Shown here one piece after another: positions 13,564 to 19,854 of a DNA stretch of 25,325 nt (position 1 is the first letter of the stretch; every line of letters begins with the position of its first letter). Below the pieces are notes generated by a model. The model did not search any database, was not told where the DNA came from, and worked only from the letters and a program-made list of their open reading frames with translations. The stretch is from a virus: positions 1 through 25,325 of the IMG/VR virus record IMGVR_UViG_3300027763_000221; one strand, 5' to 3'. The position numbers and the translations under genes are program-made.

Positions 13564-13817
13564 TGAAGACGCTTGAAGAACTGCAAGCAGAACTACGCGC
13601 GGCGCAAGAGGTGTACGGGTTTCACGTACGCGTTCTTGATCGAAACGAAGACGAAGTTCGCAACCGCAATCAACACGGCTTTCAATTTATGCGCAAAGAG
13701 ACACGCGCAAAACTTGAACGACTTGAAATGAAAGTGAACGTCGCTTGGGAAATCGTACGTGCGCTTGAAGTTGAAGTTCAAAAGTTCAGTCGCGAAATGA
13801 ACAAGGCGGTCAACTAA
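13563..13817 (+). CDS. Hypothetical coiled-coil protein (84 aa)
   Basis: From the ATG at 13563 the 84 residues are almost entirely helical and highly charged ('KTLEELQAELRAAQEV', 'ETRAKLERLEMKVNVAWEIVRALEVEVQKF'), a two-segment coiled coil. TAATG overlaps on both sides support the short start rather than a frame from 13449. Function unknown. Confidence 0.58.
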   Translation: MKTLEELQAELRAAQEVYGFHVRVLDRNEDEVRNRNQHGFQFMRKETRAKLERLEMKVNVAWEIVRALEVEVQKFSREMNKAVN

Positions 13818-14083
13818 TGACGAAGACACAGCAAGAACAGCGACGCGCTGAATACGAAGCGCGACGCGCCGAACGCGGGGACGTTGACGCGTACCGCAAC
13901 TTGAAGAAGGGCGACGTTGTGAAGATACGAGGCGAACGCGGCGTGTTCACGTTCGTCGAAGCACGCGTTGTCGAAGGTGAGTGTCAGTGGGTCGGCGTGT
14001 ACGGCGGCACTTCGTCGCACCGCGCAATGCGTTTCTTCACGCTTGATCGTGTAATCAAGAAGCGCACGAAGGCGGGTGAGTAA
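13817..14083 (+). CDS. Hypothetical protein with SH3-like KOW-type strand
   Basis: 88 residues. A basic helical N-terminus ('QQEQRRAEYEARRAERG') is followed by 'LKKGDVVKIRGERGVFTFVEARVVEGECQWVGVYGG', which reads like a small SH3-like or KOW barrel with the conserved 'GD-V-I-G--G-F'. Such barrels bind RNA, DNA or ribosomal proteins; here that is inference. Coupled on both sides (TAATG). Confidence 0.55.
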   Translation: MTKTQQEQRRAEYEARRAERGDVDAYRNLKKGDVVKIRGERGVFTFVEARVVEGECQWVGVYGGTSSHRAMRFFTLDRVIKKRTKAGE

Positions 14084-14385
14084 TGCAAACGCTATTTGAT
14101 CAGCCGCCGTATCAGGCGCACAGCGCAACAAGTATCGAAGCCGCAGTTTCAATGCGTGGCAAGACTGCACGTATTCGCGACCTTGTGCTTGAAGCGATCA
14201 AAGAACGTCCGTCAACTGACGAAGAACTTGTTGCACGTTTGCAAATCTCGCAGAACACAGTTCGCCCGCGACGTGTCGAACTTGTGCAACGTGGTCTTGT
14301 TGTCGAAGGCGGGCGACGCAAAACGCAGTCAGGACGCACCGCGATTGTTTGGACAACGAACGACTTGCTTGAAGGGGGTTTCTAA
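14083..14385 (+). CDS. Winged-helix DNA-binding protein
   Basis: 100 residues. A winged-helix domain fills residues about 28-92: 'ARIRDLVLEAIKERPSTDEELVARLQISQNTVRPRRVELVQRGLVVEGGRRKTQSGRTAIVW'. The 'NTVRPRRVEL' recognition helix and the 'GR-T-SGR-A-VW' wing are typical of small actinophage regulators that resemble MarR/DprA wings. It could regulate the P2 operon. Coupled to both neighbours by TAATG overlap; no effector domain is attached. Confidence 0.7.
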   Translation: MQTLFDQPPYQAHSATSIEAAVSMRGKTARIRDLVLEAIKERPSTDEELVARLQISQNTVRPRRVELVQRGLVVEGGRRKTQSGRTAIVWTTNDLLEGGF

Positions 14386-14855
14386 TGCGTAAGATGGTCA
14401 CTGCGATTGTCGCCGCGTCCTTTATTCCCTTTTTGGGCGCGGCGGCAAACGCTCCGATACGCCCCGTCAAAATCTTGCATTCTGACTACGTGACTACAAC
14501 GACAGTTGCACCCGTCGTACCGATTGTGTTCCCGAAGTACGACACAACGAACTACGACGACACTGCGTACCTACCGTCGCCCACTGATCCGCTACGTTTC
14601 GAAACGCGAGAAGTGCAAGAACGTTTTGCGTGCGTGCGTTTCTATGAATCACGCAATCACCCGTACAGTTTCAACCCGTCAAGTTCCGCGCATGGTTGGT
14701 ATCAGTTCTTGCCTTACATCTGGCAGTACGCCGCAGTTCGATTGCATTTGCCGTTGACTGTAAGTGAAGCGTCACTTGATCAACAAAGCCAAGCGGCACT
14801 GTGGTACTACCACCGCAACAACGGTCTTGCGCCTGAATGGGGTGACGGTTGCTGA
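14385..14855 (+). CDS. Secreted Rpf/lytic-transglycosylase-like muralytic protein
   Basis: 156 residues. It has a signal peptide-like start (residues 1-23: basic 'MRKM', hydrophobic 'VTAIVAASFIPFLGAAANA'), a Pro/Thr/Val linker, then a lysozyme-like domain from about 78: 'FACVRFYESRNHP' (Cys83, catalytic Glu88), 'SSSAHGWYQFLPYIWQYAA', 'LDQQSQAALWYYHRNNG' and a terminal 'WGDGC' (Cys156). The Cys pair would form the disulfide typical of resuscitation-promoting factors. Family enzymes cleave the glycan backbone of peptidoglycan. Placement inside the replication/regulation operon, far from the lysis genes, is odd; possible roles are wall loosening, superinfection exclusion or growth-state control. 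Coupled to the preceding gene. Confidence 0.72.
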   Translation: MRKMVTAIVAASFIPFLGAAANAPIRPVKILHSDYVTTTTVAPVVPIVFPKYDTTNYDDTAYLPSPTDPLRFETREVQERFACVRFYESRNHPYSFNPSSSAHGWYQFLPYIWQYAAVRLHLPLTVSEASLDQQSQAALWYYHRNNGLAPEWGDGC

Positions 14856-14863
14856 ACTAGAAA

Positions 14864-14890
14864 TTGAATGTCGTACGTATCAACTACAAT
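14864..14890 (+). promoter_or_regulatory. Candidate promoter TTGAAT-N15-TACAAT before exonuclease gene
   Basis: The 74-base gap after the transglycosylase holds TTGAAT (14864-14869) and TACAAT (14885-14890) at a short 15-base spacing, then a Shine-Dalgarno (AAAAGGGAG) before the ATG at 14930. It may give extra expression of the exonuclease; spacing is suboptimal. Confidence 0.3.
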
Positions 14891-14929
14891 GAACAAACAA
14901 ATCAAACACAACAAAAGGGAGCGTCAGAA

Positions 14930-15979
14930 ATGACAACACTAAACAATCACGTCGAAGTCGTCGCAAAGACAGACGAACTGACACGCGAACAATGGCTTGA
15001 ATATCGTCGTGCCGGAATCGGGGGCAGTGACGCCGCAAGCATTCTGAACAAGTCGCGCTACAAGTCAGCGTTCGCATTATGGGCTGACAAACGTGGCGAG
15101 ATCGAACACGAAGACAACACGAACGAGGCTATGACTTGGGGCAACGAACTTGAACTTGTTGTTGCACAGCGTTTCGCGCGCGAACACCACTGCGCGGTCA
15201 TTGCATTTCCCGCACTGCTGAAGTCGAAAGCGTTCCCGTTTATGTTCGCGAACGTTGACTTCTTTGTGACGTTCGACGAAGCGTACGAAAAGGGTGCAGT
15301 CGCAGTGTTCGAAGGCGACGTTGCAGACTTGCCAAAGATCATCAGCATTCTTGAAATCAAGACGACAGGCATTGTCGGTCGCGCGTCACGTGCTTGGGAC
15401 GACGACAACGTGCCGCCCGCTTACGACTTACAAGGACAGCACTATTCAATCGTGTGTGGCGTTGAATCAGTTATCTACGCCGCGTTGGTTGCGGGTCAGG
15501 GACTTCAAGTTCGCGTGCGTTTGTACAACAGCCCCGAACAGAACAAAGAACTGATTGACGCTGAACGCGCATTTTGGTCAATGGTTCAGTCAGGTGAAGC
15601 ACCTGAAGTTGACGGAACTGAATCGTCGTTCGACACGATCAAAGCGTTGCACCCGTCAAGCATTGAAGGCACGTCAGTTGAAGCGGACGATTTCTTGCTT
15701 GCGACAATTGCTGAATACAACGACGCAAAGAACCAGTTCGACGCAATCGAAGCACGCGTTGAAGAATTGCGCGCAAAGATTGTATTTGCAATCGGGGACG
15801 CAGAAATGTTGACACACGACGCAGTTGTTCTTGCAACGTACAAATCAACGAAGTCAGGCACGACAGTTGACACGAAGGCATTAGTGGCGCACTTGAAAGA
15901 AACGTCACCTGAAGTTGTTGAGCAGTACACGAAGACAAAAAATGGCTACCGCGTGTTGCGGTTCAAAGAAGGGAACTGA
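14930..15979 (+). CDS. YqaJ/lambda-exonuclease-type recombination nuclease
   Basis: 349 residues from the ATG at 14930, chosen for AAAAGGGAG; the frame is open to a non-ATG codon at 14864. The YqaJ core is clear: 'RRAGIGGSDAASIL' (Asp34), 'MTWGNELELVVAQRF' (Glu73), 'MFANVDFFV' (Asp110), 'SILEIKTTG' (Glu142, Lys144) and 'YDLQGQHY' (Gln168, Gln170). These are the PD-(D/E)xK residues of 5'-3' exonucleases that resect duplex ends to load an annealing protein. The likely partner is the ERF-like protein at 9618 with SSB at 10187, although those lie in the other operon. The C-terminal third is helical. Preceded by a candidate promoter. Confidence 0.88.
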   Translation: MTTLNNHVEVVAKTDELTREQWLEYRRAGIGGSDAASILNKSRYKSAFALWADKRGEIEHEDNTNEAMTWGNELELVVAQRFAREHHCAVIAFPALLKSKAFPFMFANVDFFVTFDEAYEKGAVAVFEGDVADLPKIISILEIKTTGIVGRASRAWDDDNVPPAYDLQGQHYSIVCGVESVIYAALVAGQGLQVRVRLYNSPEQNKELIDAERAFWSMVQSGEAPEVDGTESSFDTIKALHPSSIEGTSVEADDFLLATIAEYNDAKNQFDAIEARVEELRAKIVFAIGDAEMLTHDAVVLATYKSTKSGTTVDTKALVAHLKETSPEVVEQYTKTKNGYRVLRFKEGN

Positions 15980-15983
15980 ACTT

Positions 15984-16247
15984 ATGAAGTATCTGATTGA
16001 AGTTGTTGAAGAAGAATTTGTCACAGTCGCGTTTGCCGAACCAACGGTCACGATTGAAACGACAGTTGTTGACACAGTTGAAATGTCAATCACGTTGAAG
16101 TGGCAAGACTTCGACGAAGGCGTGACGATAGGCGAACTGATTGAATACGGAATCTTTCGCGTCAACGTAATGCTTGACGAAGTGTTGTGGGAGTTTGCAC
16201 GCAAGGACGACGAAGTGATTCAAGAAATGGGTATCTGCAATGACTGA
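15984..16247 (+). CDS. Hypothetical acidic protein (87 aa)
   Basis: 87 residues from the ATG at 15984 with GAAGGGA upstream. It is Val/Glu/Thr-rich ('KYLIEVVEEEFVTVAFAEPTVTIETTVVDTVEMSITLKW'), a beta-rich first half, then acidic helices. No motif recognised. The end overlaps the next ATG (16240) by eight bases. Confidence 0.55.
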   Translation: MKYLIEVVEEEFVTVAFAEPTVTIETTVVDTVEMSITLKWQDFDEGVTIGELIEYGIFRVNVMLDEVLWEFARKDDEVIQEMGICND

Positions 16248-16395
16248 CGAAACGCGAATGGTCACGCTGTACCAGCACTTGAAGTCAATGTCAGAAACAG
16301 CACGCGGCGCAGAACGCGCGACGTTGAACAACGTGTGTGCGATCATTCACCGACTAATGACAATGCAGGAGAAGTCGCAGGCGGGCAAGCAATGA
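16240..16395 (+). CDS. Hypothetical micro-protein (51 aa)
   Basis: 51 residues, one or two amphipathic helices ('MVTLYQHLKSMSETARGAERATLNNVCAIIHRLMTM'). It is short, but it begins within the previous gene's end and its TGA overlaps the next ATG (ATGA), which is the coupling pattern of real genes in this genome. No family recognised. Confidence 0.5.
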   Translation: MTDETRMVTLYQHLKSMSETARGAERATLNNVCAIIHRLMTMQEKSQAGKQ

Positions 16396-16613
16396 CGTTC
16401 GACGAATGGTTGAAGTACGGCGTTGACAACGGGTTCTGTTCAGAACAAGTTTGCGATACACACGAAGGCTTGCCTATCGCAGACGAAGAAATTGAACTGT
16501 ACGACGACGGCGAAACTGACTTGTGCGCTTACGTCGTTCGTCTTGGCACGCCGGAAGAATGGACAGCGCACGCGTTAGAATATCGTGACGCTTTACTAGA
16601 AAAGGGAAATTGA
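16392..16613 (+). CDS. Hypothetical acidic protein (73 aa)
   Basis: The start is the ATG at 16392 (ATGA overlap). The 73 residues are acidic with 'TFDEWLKYGVDNGFCSEQVCDTHEGLPIADEEIELYDDGETDLCAYVVRLG'. The line 'CDTHEG-P---EE--L-DDG-D-C-YVVRL' resembles small proteins common in actinophages of unknown role. Three Cys and one His could bind metal. It ends before a gene with the conserved AAAAGGG Shine-Dalgarno. Confidence 0.58.
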   Translation: MTFDEWLKYGVDNGFCSEQVCDTHEGLPIADEEIELYDDGETDLCAYVVRLGTPEEWTAHALEYRDALLEKGN

Positions 16614-16614
16614 A

Positions 16615-16794
16615 ATGTCAGATTGGTACACAGATTATTCATTAGAACAGGGACCGGAAATCGTCTGTCTTCACTGCAACGGCGACGTTGTGTGGGTCGA
16701 AATGCTTGAACGGGTATTCGAACTGCAACACGTTGACACTGCAAACGAACTGTCAGCAGACGGTTCGCACCGCGCTGAAGAAACGGGTATCTAA
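16615..16794 (+). CDS. Zinc-binding micro-protein (59 aa)
   Basis: 59 residues from the ATG at 16615 with AAAAGGGAAA upstream. 'PEIVCLHCNGDVVWVEML' holds a CxxC pair, and later His residues (HVD, SHR) might complete a site. The stop overlaps the next start (TAATG). Too short for the length-limited gene callers but well supported by RBS and coupling. Function unknown. Confidence 0.5.
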   Translation: MSDWYTDYSLEQGPEIVCLHCNGDVVWVEMLERVFELQHVDTANELSADGSHRAEETGI

Positions 16795-17213
16795 TGAGCG
16801 AACTACAAAAAGTCACTGAAGAACTTGTTGCTGAACTGATCAAGCACAGAACGTTGCTGGCTGAAGTTCTGAACAACGCGTCACTGCAACAGTTGGTTGC
16901 TGAAGTACGCAACGATTTGTCAGCAGACGACGCTTTCAAAAGTGGGGGAGAAGTGGACAAAACTTCAACGACGTACGTTGAGTACCCAGTTGGTTACAAT
17001 GCTGGCCTTGACTTTGACGCACTGACTTCAACGACGTACGCTGAATACTTGTGGCGCGAACGAACTGAAGACGCACAACCTTCAATGCAGTCAAACGTTG
17101 TTCAAGGTTGTAGCCATCTGTACGCAGGACTTGCGCCGGACGTTGGACAAAGCAACTACTCACTTGAAGTTTTGGAATTTGCCTACTGCCCTAAGTGTGG
17201 GGAGAAACTATGA
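16794..17213 (+). CDS. CxH...CPxCG protein, first of three tandem relatives
   Basis: 139 residues. The N-terminus is a coiled coil ('LQKVTEELVAELIKHRTLLAEVLNNASLQQLVAEV'). A duplicated element 'TSTTY-EY' occurs twice, 21 codons apart (24-base DNA repeat at 16962 and 17025 with two differences). The C-terminus has 'GCSHLYAGLAP' and ends 'FAYCPKCGEKL', the C-x-H plus CPxCG pattern shared with the next gene. The stop overlaps the next ATG (ATGA). A zinc-stabilised adaptor is likely; the partner is unknown. Confidence 0.6.
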   Translation: MSELQKVTEELVAELIKHRTLLAEVLNNASLQQLVAEVRNDLSADDAFKSGGEVDKTSTTYVEYPVGYNAGLDFDALTSTTYAEYLWRERTEDAQPSMQSNVVQGCSHLYAGLAPDVGQSNYSLEVLEFAYCPKCGEKL

Positions 17214-17437
17214 GTTTCGAAAATCCCGCCATTTCGTGTGACACGGAATCAACCGAAGAACGAAAGTTCAGCGACCTAGAAACTGAAGTTGAACAATCAG
17301 ATGAAGCACGAAACGACTGCAACCACCGCTACACAGACCGTTTTGGTATCACGCAAGACTTCCGCCGGCACTTCACCGGTCACTTAGAAACTTTGAAACG
17401 ATACGCATTCTGCCCGTTGTGCGGGGTGGCACTGTGA
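17210..17437 (+). CDS. CxH...CPxCG protein, second of three tandem relatives
   Basis: 75 residues from the ATG at 17210, overlapping the previous stop. After an acidic stretch it has 'DCNHRYTDRFGITQDF' and ends 'KRYAFCPLCGVAL', matching the end of the preceding protein (C-x-H-x-Y, about 25 residues, aromatic-x-C-P-x-C-G-x-x-L). Its stop overlaps the next GTG. The three adjacent proteins look like diverged duplicates of one zinc domain. Confidence 0.6.
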   Translation: MSFENPAISCDTESTEERKFSDLETEVEQSDEARNDCNHRYTDRFGITQDFRRHFTGHLETLKRYAFCPLCGVAL

Positions 17438-17850
17438 AGACGCCTGACCCCGACAACAACGAAGTGATTGACTTTGACAGAGCGCGCTTTCACAAACTGA
17501 TTGACGATTTCAGGAAAGGCAAGGTGACAATAAACGACGTTCGACGCGCGGCAGGTTTTGCTGACCCGAAAACAGTTCAACCGATTTTACTTGAAACGTA
17601 CGACGAACAATTAGTTGTGAATCACGTCACAGCAATCACGAATCATATTACGCAAGACGAATTCGTGCCTTGTCAGTTGACGAACGGCGAAACGTTGACT
17701 GTTTCTGCGCCGATTGCAGAATGGTTGTACTGCCCGTTTTGTGGACTGGACGTTGACTTTCACGACCCGAAGCCCATTGAGGAATGGACGCTTGAAGACT
17801 GGGCAGAATTTTACGCGGGCTATCACGAAGGGTATGACGAAGAACAGTGA
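17434..17850 (+). CDS. CPxCG protein, third of three tandem relatives
   Basis: 138 residues from the GTG at 17434 (GTGA overlap). An N-terminal helical part with a possible helix-turn-helix ('FRKGKVTINDVRRAAGFADPKTVQPIL') is followed by 'FVPCQLTNG', then 'EWLYCPFCGLDVD', aligning with the zinc ends of the two genes before it, and an acidic tail ('EEWTLEDWAEFYAGYHEGYDEEQ'). The stop overlaps the next GTG. A small DNA-binding or adaptor protein is possible. Confidence 0.6.
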   Translation: MKTPDPDNNEVIDFDRARFHKLIDDFRKGKVTINDVRRAAGFADPKTVQPILLETYDEQLVVNHVTAITNHITQDEFVPCQLTNGETLTVSAPIAEWLYCPFCGLDVDFHDPKPIEEWTLEDWAEFYAGYHEGYDEEQ

Positions 17851-17981
17851 CGTGCCTGAACTGCAACGCGTTGATCGCCGTTCGTTGGATATTCAGCAAG
17901 TACTGGTATCACGTTGATACCGGACGCGAGCAGTGCGCGTACGACGACTTGACCAACATTCAGATTGCCACGCCGTCGTGA
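17847..17981 (+). CDS. Zinc-knuckle micro-protein (44 aa)
   Basis: A GTG overlapping the previous stop (GTGA) opens 44 codons: 'TCLNCNALIAVRWIFSKYWYHVDTGREQC'. Cys3 and Cys6, a His and a Cys give a CxxC...H...C site. The stop overlaps the GTG of the methyltransferase, so it is coupled on both sides. It fits small treble-clef-like phage proteins; function unknown. Confidence 0.52.
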   Translation: MTCLNCNALIAVRWIFSKYWYHVDTGREQCAYDDLTNIQIATPS

Positions 17982-18547
17982 CGTACGACGTGATTGTTTC
18001 TGACCCGCCGTGGAAATACGACGTTGCTGGCAAAGGTTGGGGCAAGGCTGAGAACTACTACCGCACGCACCCGCTTGACGAAATCGTTTCAATGGGTGGA
18101 ATGCCTGACATTCTTGCTGATCGTGGCGTTCTGTTTTTGTGGGCGACTTCACCCTTGTTAGACGACGCCATTGAACTGCTGAACAAATGGGGGCTGACGT
18201 TTCGTGGCGTTGCGTTTGTATGGGTCAAGACAAAGAAGACTGAACCGACAACGCCTATTGGCGCGCAAGGCGTGCGCCCGTCGATTGTGAAGCCGACTGT
18301 CGAATTTGTTCTTGCCGCGTCACGTGTGAAGCGTGGACGACCTATGCCGCTGTTTGACGAATCAGTGCGTCAGGTCATTCTTGCGCCAAAACGCGAACAC
18401 AGCAGAAAGCCCGACGAAGTGTTTGAACGTATCGAAGCGTTGTACCCCGACGCACGCAGGCTTGAAATGTTTGCGAGACAGTCGCGCGCAGGTTGGGACG
18501 CGTGGGGCAATGAAGCAACAAAGTTTGATCAGAAAGACGACGAATGA
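17978..18547 (+). CDS. MT-A70-family adenine N6 DNA methyltransferase
   Basis: 189 residues from the GTG at 17978, which overlaps the preceding stop and starts directly at the domain. 'YDVIVSDPPWKYD' carries the catalytic DPPW. It is followed by 'ILADRGVLFLWATSPLL', 'LTFRGVAFVWVKTK', 'GVRPSIVKPTVEFVLAA', 'HSRKPDEVFERIEALYPDARRLEMFARQSRAGWDAWGNE', the full MT-A70 order with the C-terminal 'LFAR--r-GW--WGNE'. It transfers methyl from S-adenosylmethionine to adenine N6. No partner nuclease is present, so it is likely an orphan enzyme protecting phage DNA or regulating transcription. Overlaps the DUF3310 gene by four bases. Confidence 0.88.
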   Translation: MTYDVIVSDPPWKYDVAGKGWGKAENYYRTHPLDEIVSMGGMPDILADRGVLFLWATSPLLDDAIELLNKWGLTFRGVAFVWVKTKKTEPTTPIGAQGVRPSIVKPTVEFVLAASRVKRGRPMPLFDESVRQVILAPKREHSRKPDEVFERIEALYPDARRLEMFARQSRAGWDAWGNEATKFDQKDDE

Positions 18548-18768
18548 ACAACAACGTCAATCACCCACGCCACTACACGTCTGACCCGTCAGGGATCGAA
18601 TGCATTGAAGTCACACGTTGGCGCAACTTCAACGTCGGCAACGCGATCAAGTACCTATGGCGCGCAGGACTGAAAGACGACACGCGCACAATCGAAGACC
18701 TACGCAAAGCGGCGTGGTACATAGAAGACGAAATCAACCGACTTCAACGCGTGCGCAACTTGGGCTGA
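18544..18768 (+). CDS. DUF3310 protein (putative nucleotide-kinase-like)
   Basis: 74 residues with the DUF3310 signature from end to end: 'NHPRHYT' at the start, 'GIECIEV', 'NVGNAIKYLWRAGLKDD', 'EDLRKAAWYIEDEI'. The family is widespread in phages; some members (T7 gp1.7-like context) have been linked to nucleotide kinase activity, but biochemical evidence for this branch is unknown. The ATG overlaps the methyltransferase stop (ATGA). It is the last gene of the P2 operon. Confidence 0.82.
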   Translation: MNNNVNHPRHYTSDPSGIECIEVTRWRNFNVGNAIKYLWRAGLKDDTRTIEDLRKAAWYIEDEINRLQRVRNLG

Positions 18769-18787
18769 AGTGCAATCACGCAGTCGC

Positions 18788-18825
18788 GCCAAATCAGACA
18801 ATAAATGACTGCCAAATCTGACAAT
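18788..18825 (+). repeat. Direct repeat GCCAAATC-W-GACAAT, two copies 23 bp apart
   Basis: 15-base copies at 18788-18802 and 18811-18825 differ at one base (A or T in the middle). The 23-base period is about two helical turns. They lie at the head of the 313-base stretch (18769-19081) between the P2 and P3 operons and may be protein-binding sites. Confidence 0.5.
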
Positions 18826-19020
18826 CGTGGCAGAACAATACCGAAAAAGGGATACTTTCGACACAGACACGCTGAAACGCGCTGTCACGTCATTTCGTAC
18901 GTGGGCTACGCAATCACGCACAAACAGCGTCAGAACGTCTTAGAACGCGTCACAGCGCGTCTGACGGGCAATACGAACAACTGTTCGCCTTGCAGAAAAA
19001 AAGTCAGAAATTGTCCCTGA
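18805..19020 (+). CDS. Doubtful small ORF in the P3 upstream region
   Basis: 71 codons from an ATG lying between the two direct repeats. It has no Shine-Dalgarno and no -10 box at the leaderless distance. The peptide is basic with 'ETRCHVISYVG' and a Cys-rich end ('NNCSPCRKKVRNC'). Other frames in the same place look equally plausible over parts, so the stretch may be a non-coding control region or an untranslated RNA instead. Recorded because it otherwise fills a 300-base gap. Confidence 0.25.
   Translation: MTAKSDNRGRTIPKKGYFRHRHAETRCHVISYVGYAITHKQRQNVLERVTARLTGNTNNCSPCRKKVRNCP
18974..18987 (+). promoter_or_regulatory. SOS-box-like dyad CGAAC-AACT-GTTCG
   Basis: Both 5-base arms of the Gram-positive/actinobacterial LexA site (CGAAC-N4-GTTCG) are perfect. 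It lies about 37 bases upstream of the P3 dyad. LexA or a phage LexA-like repressor could bind here and tie P3 to DNA damage. It is not a terminator, because an A-run rather than a T-run follows. Confidence 0.45.
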
Positions 19021-19023
19021 AAA

Positions 19024-19060
19024 CGTTCGCTGAACGAACGAACGCGTGTAGTCTGTCACT
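19024..19060 (+). promoter_or_regulatory. P3: palindrome-operator promoter CGTTCG-N5-CGAACG-N8-TAGTCT
   Basis: Dyad arms 19024-19029 and 19035-19040, eight bases, TAGTCT (19049-19054), six bases, then an ATG (19061). The dyad-to--10 distance is identical to P1 and P2. Unlike those, the ATG here is in frame with the first gene, so leaderless translation from 19061 and Shine-Dalgarno translation from 19082 are both possible. A TGTCA-N3-TGACA dyad overlaps the expected transcript start. Confidence 0.72.
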
Positions 19061-19081
19061 ATGACAACAAAGGGAGACACA

Positions 19082-19282
19082 ATGAAGCACCGTTTCAGTT
19101 GGACTGCGATCAGTCTCACAACAGGCGAAAAGTACCCACGTACTTCAGTTATGCGTTCGCGCGACTGGGGTTGGGACGTTGAATGTTCGTGCGGTTTCAA
19201 GACGAACACAGGCGGCGCGTTGCGTCCTTCGATTCAGCGAAGCATTGCTTGGCACTTGGCTATGACCGAAGAAGACAACTAA
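19082..19282 (+). CDS. CxC...H zinc-finger-like protein (66 aa), first gene after P3
   Basis: 66 residues from the ATG at 19082 with AAAGGGAG at good spacing; an in-frame ATG at 19061 could give seven more if translation is leaderless. 'HRFSWTAISLTTGEKYPRT' then 'WGWDVECSCGFKTNTGGALRPSIQRSIAWHL' matches small actinophage proteins with a 'W-V-CSCG--T-GG-------I--H' zinc-finger-like site. Ends in TAATG overlap. Likely DNA- or protein-binding; role unknown. Confidence 0.6.
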   Translation: MKHRFSWTAISLTTGEKYPRTSVMRSRDWGWDVECSCGFKTNTGGALRPSIQRSIAWHLAMTEEDN

Positions 19283-19665
19283 TGACGACGCTGACCAAGA
19301 CAGGCTGGGTTGCGCAACAAGGAACAGCACAGCAGGGTGGCAACAAAGACGTTCTGTTGTGCGAGCAGTGCGGCGGGCTTGTTGTGTGGGCTACCTCAAA
19401 GAACGGCAACTACTACCTAGCCGACGTGTTTCAGGGCATTTCAATTTTGTACTACGTGAAGGCGTCACCGCACTTCAATTCGTGCGAAGACAAGCGCGCT
19501 GTCAAAGACGAAAGAAACAAGCACGAGGCTGAACTTGCACGTTGGATTGCCGAGACTGACCTACGCAACTTCTTGTTTGCCGTCAAGCACATTCGCGAAG
19601 GGCTTGCTGAAGGTCGCGACTTCCAGTTGCCCGACTGGTGGCAGAAAGAATACGAGGCTGACTAA
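19282..19665 (+). CDS. CxxC...HxxxC zinc-binding hypothetical protein (127 aa)
   Basis: The start is the ATG at 19282 in the TAATG overlap; the frame reads further up but only into the preceding gene. 'VLLCEQCGGLVVW' provides CxxC, and 'SPHFNSCEDK' an H-x3-C, around 45 residues apart, so a zinc ribbon is likely. The C-terminal half is a charged helix ('AVKDERNKHEAELARWIAETDLRNFLFAVKHIREGL'). TAATG overlap with the next gene. Function unknown. Confidence 0.6.
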   Translation: MTTLTKTGWVAQQGTAQQGGNKDVLLCEQCGGLVVWATSKNGNYYLADVFQGISILYYVKASPHFNSCEDKRAVKDERNKHEAELARWIAETDLRNFLFAVKHIREGLAEGRDFQLPDWWQKEYEAD

Positions 19666-19841
19666 TGAAGTACACAAAATTAGTGCTTGGCGAAGAAGTG
19701 ATCAACGACGACCCGTATTGCGCAGGAGGTCTTGCACTGTTCGCGAGCGACGGCGCGATTTGCCGCACGTGCCTGCAGAAGGTCAAAACAAATCGGTACG
19801 GCAATGCAACGAAGCACAAGAAGCCGCAAGCAAATACTTGA
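19665..19841 (+). CDS. CxxC micro-protein (58 aa)
   Basis: 58 residues from the ATG at 19665 (TAATG overlap). 'DPYCAGGLALFASDGAICRTCLQKVK' contains one Cys then a CxxC pair, followed by a Lys/Asn-rich basic tail. It is the third consecutive zinc-type protein after P3. No family recognised. Confidence 0.52.
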   Translation: MKYTKLVLGEEVINDDPYCAGGLALFASDGAICRTCLQKVKTNRYGNATKHKKPQANT

Positions 19842-19854
19842 ACAACTGAACAAC

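Noticed and set aside
16529-16960. Minus-strand frame of 143 codons over the small zinc genes
   Set aside because: The + strand has three coupled genes here with ribosome sites; the antisense product is Ser/Cys-rich without pattern.
18967-18993. Hairpin around the SOS-like dyad as an intrinsic terminator
   Set aside because: It is followed by an A-run, not a T-run, on the + strand, and on the - strand the T-run precedes the stem.
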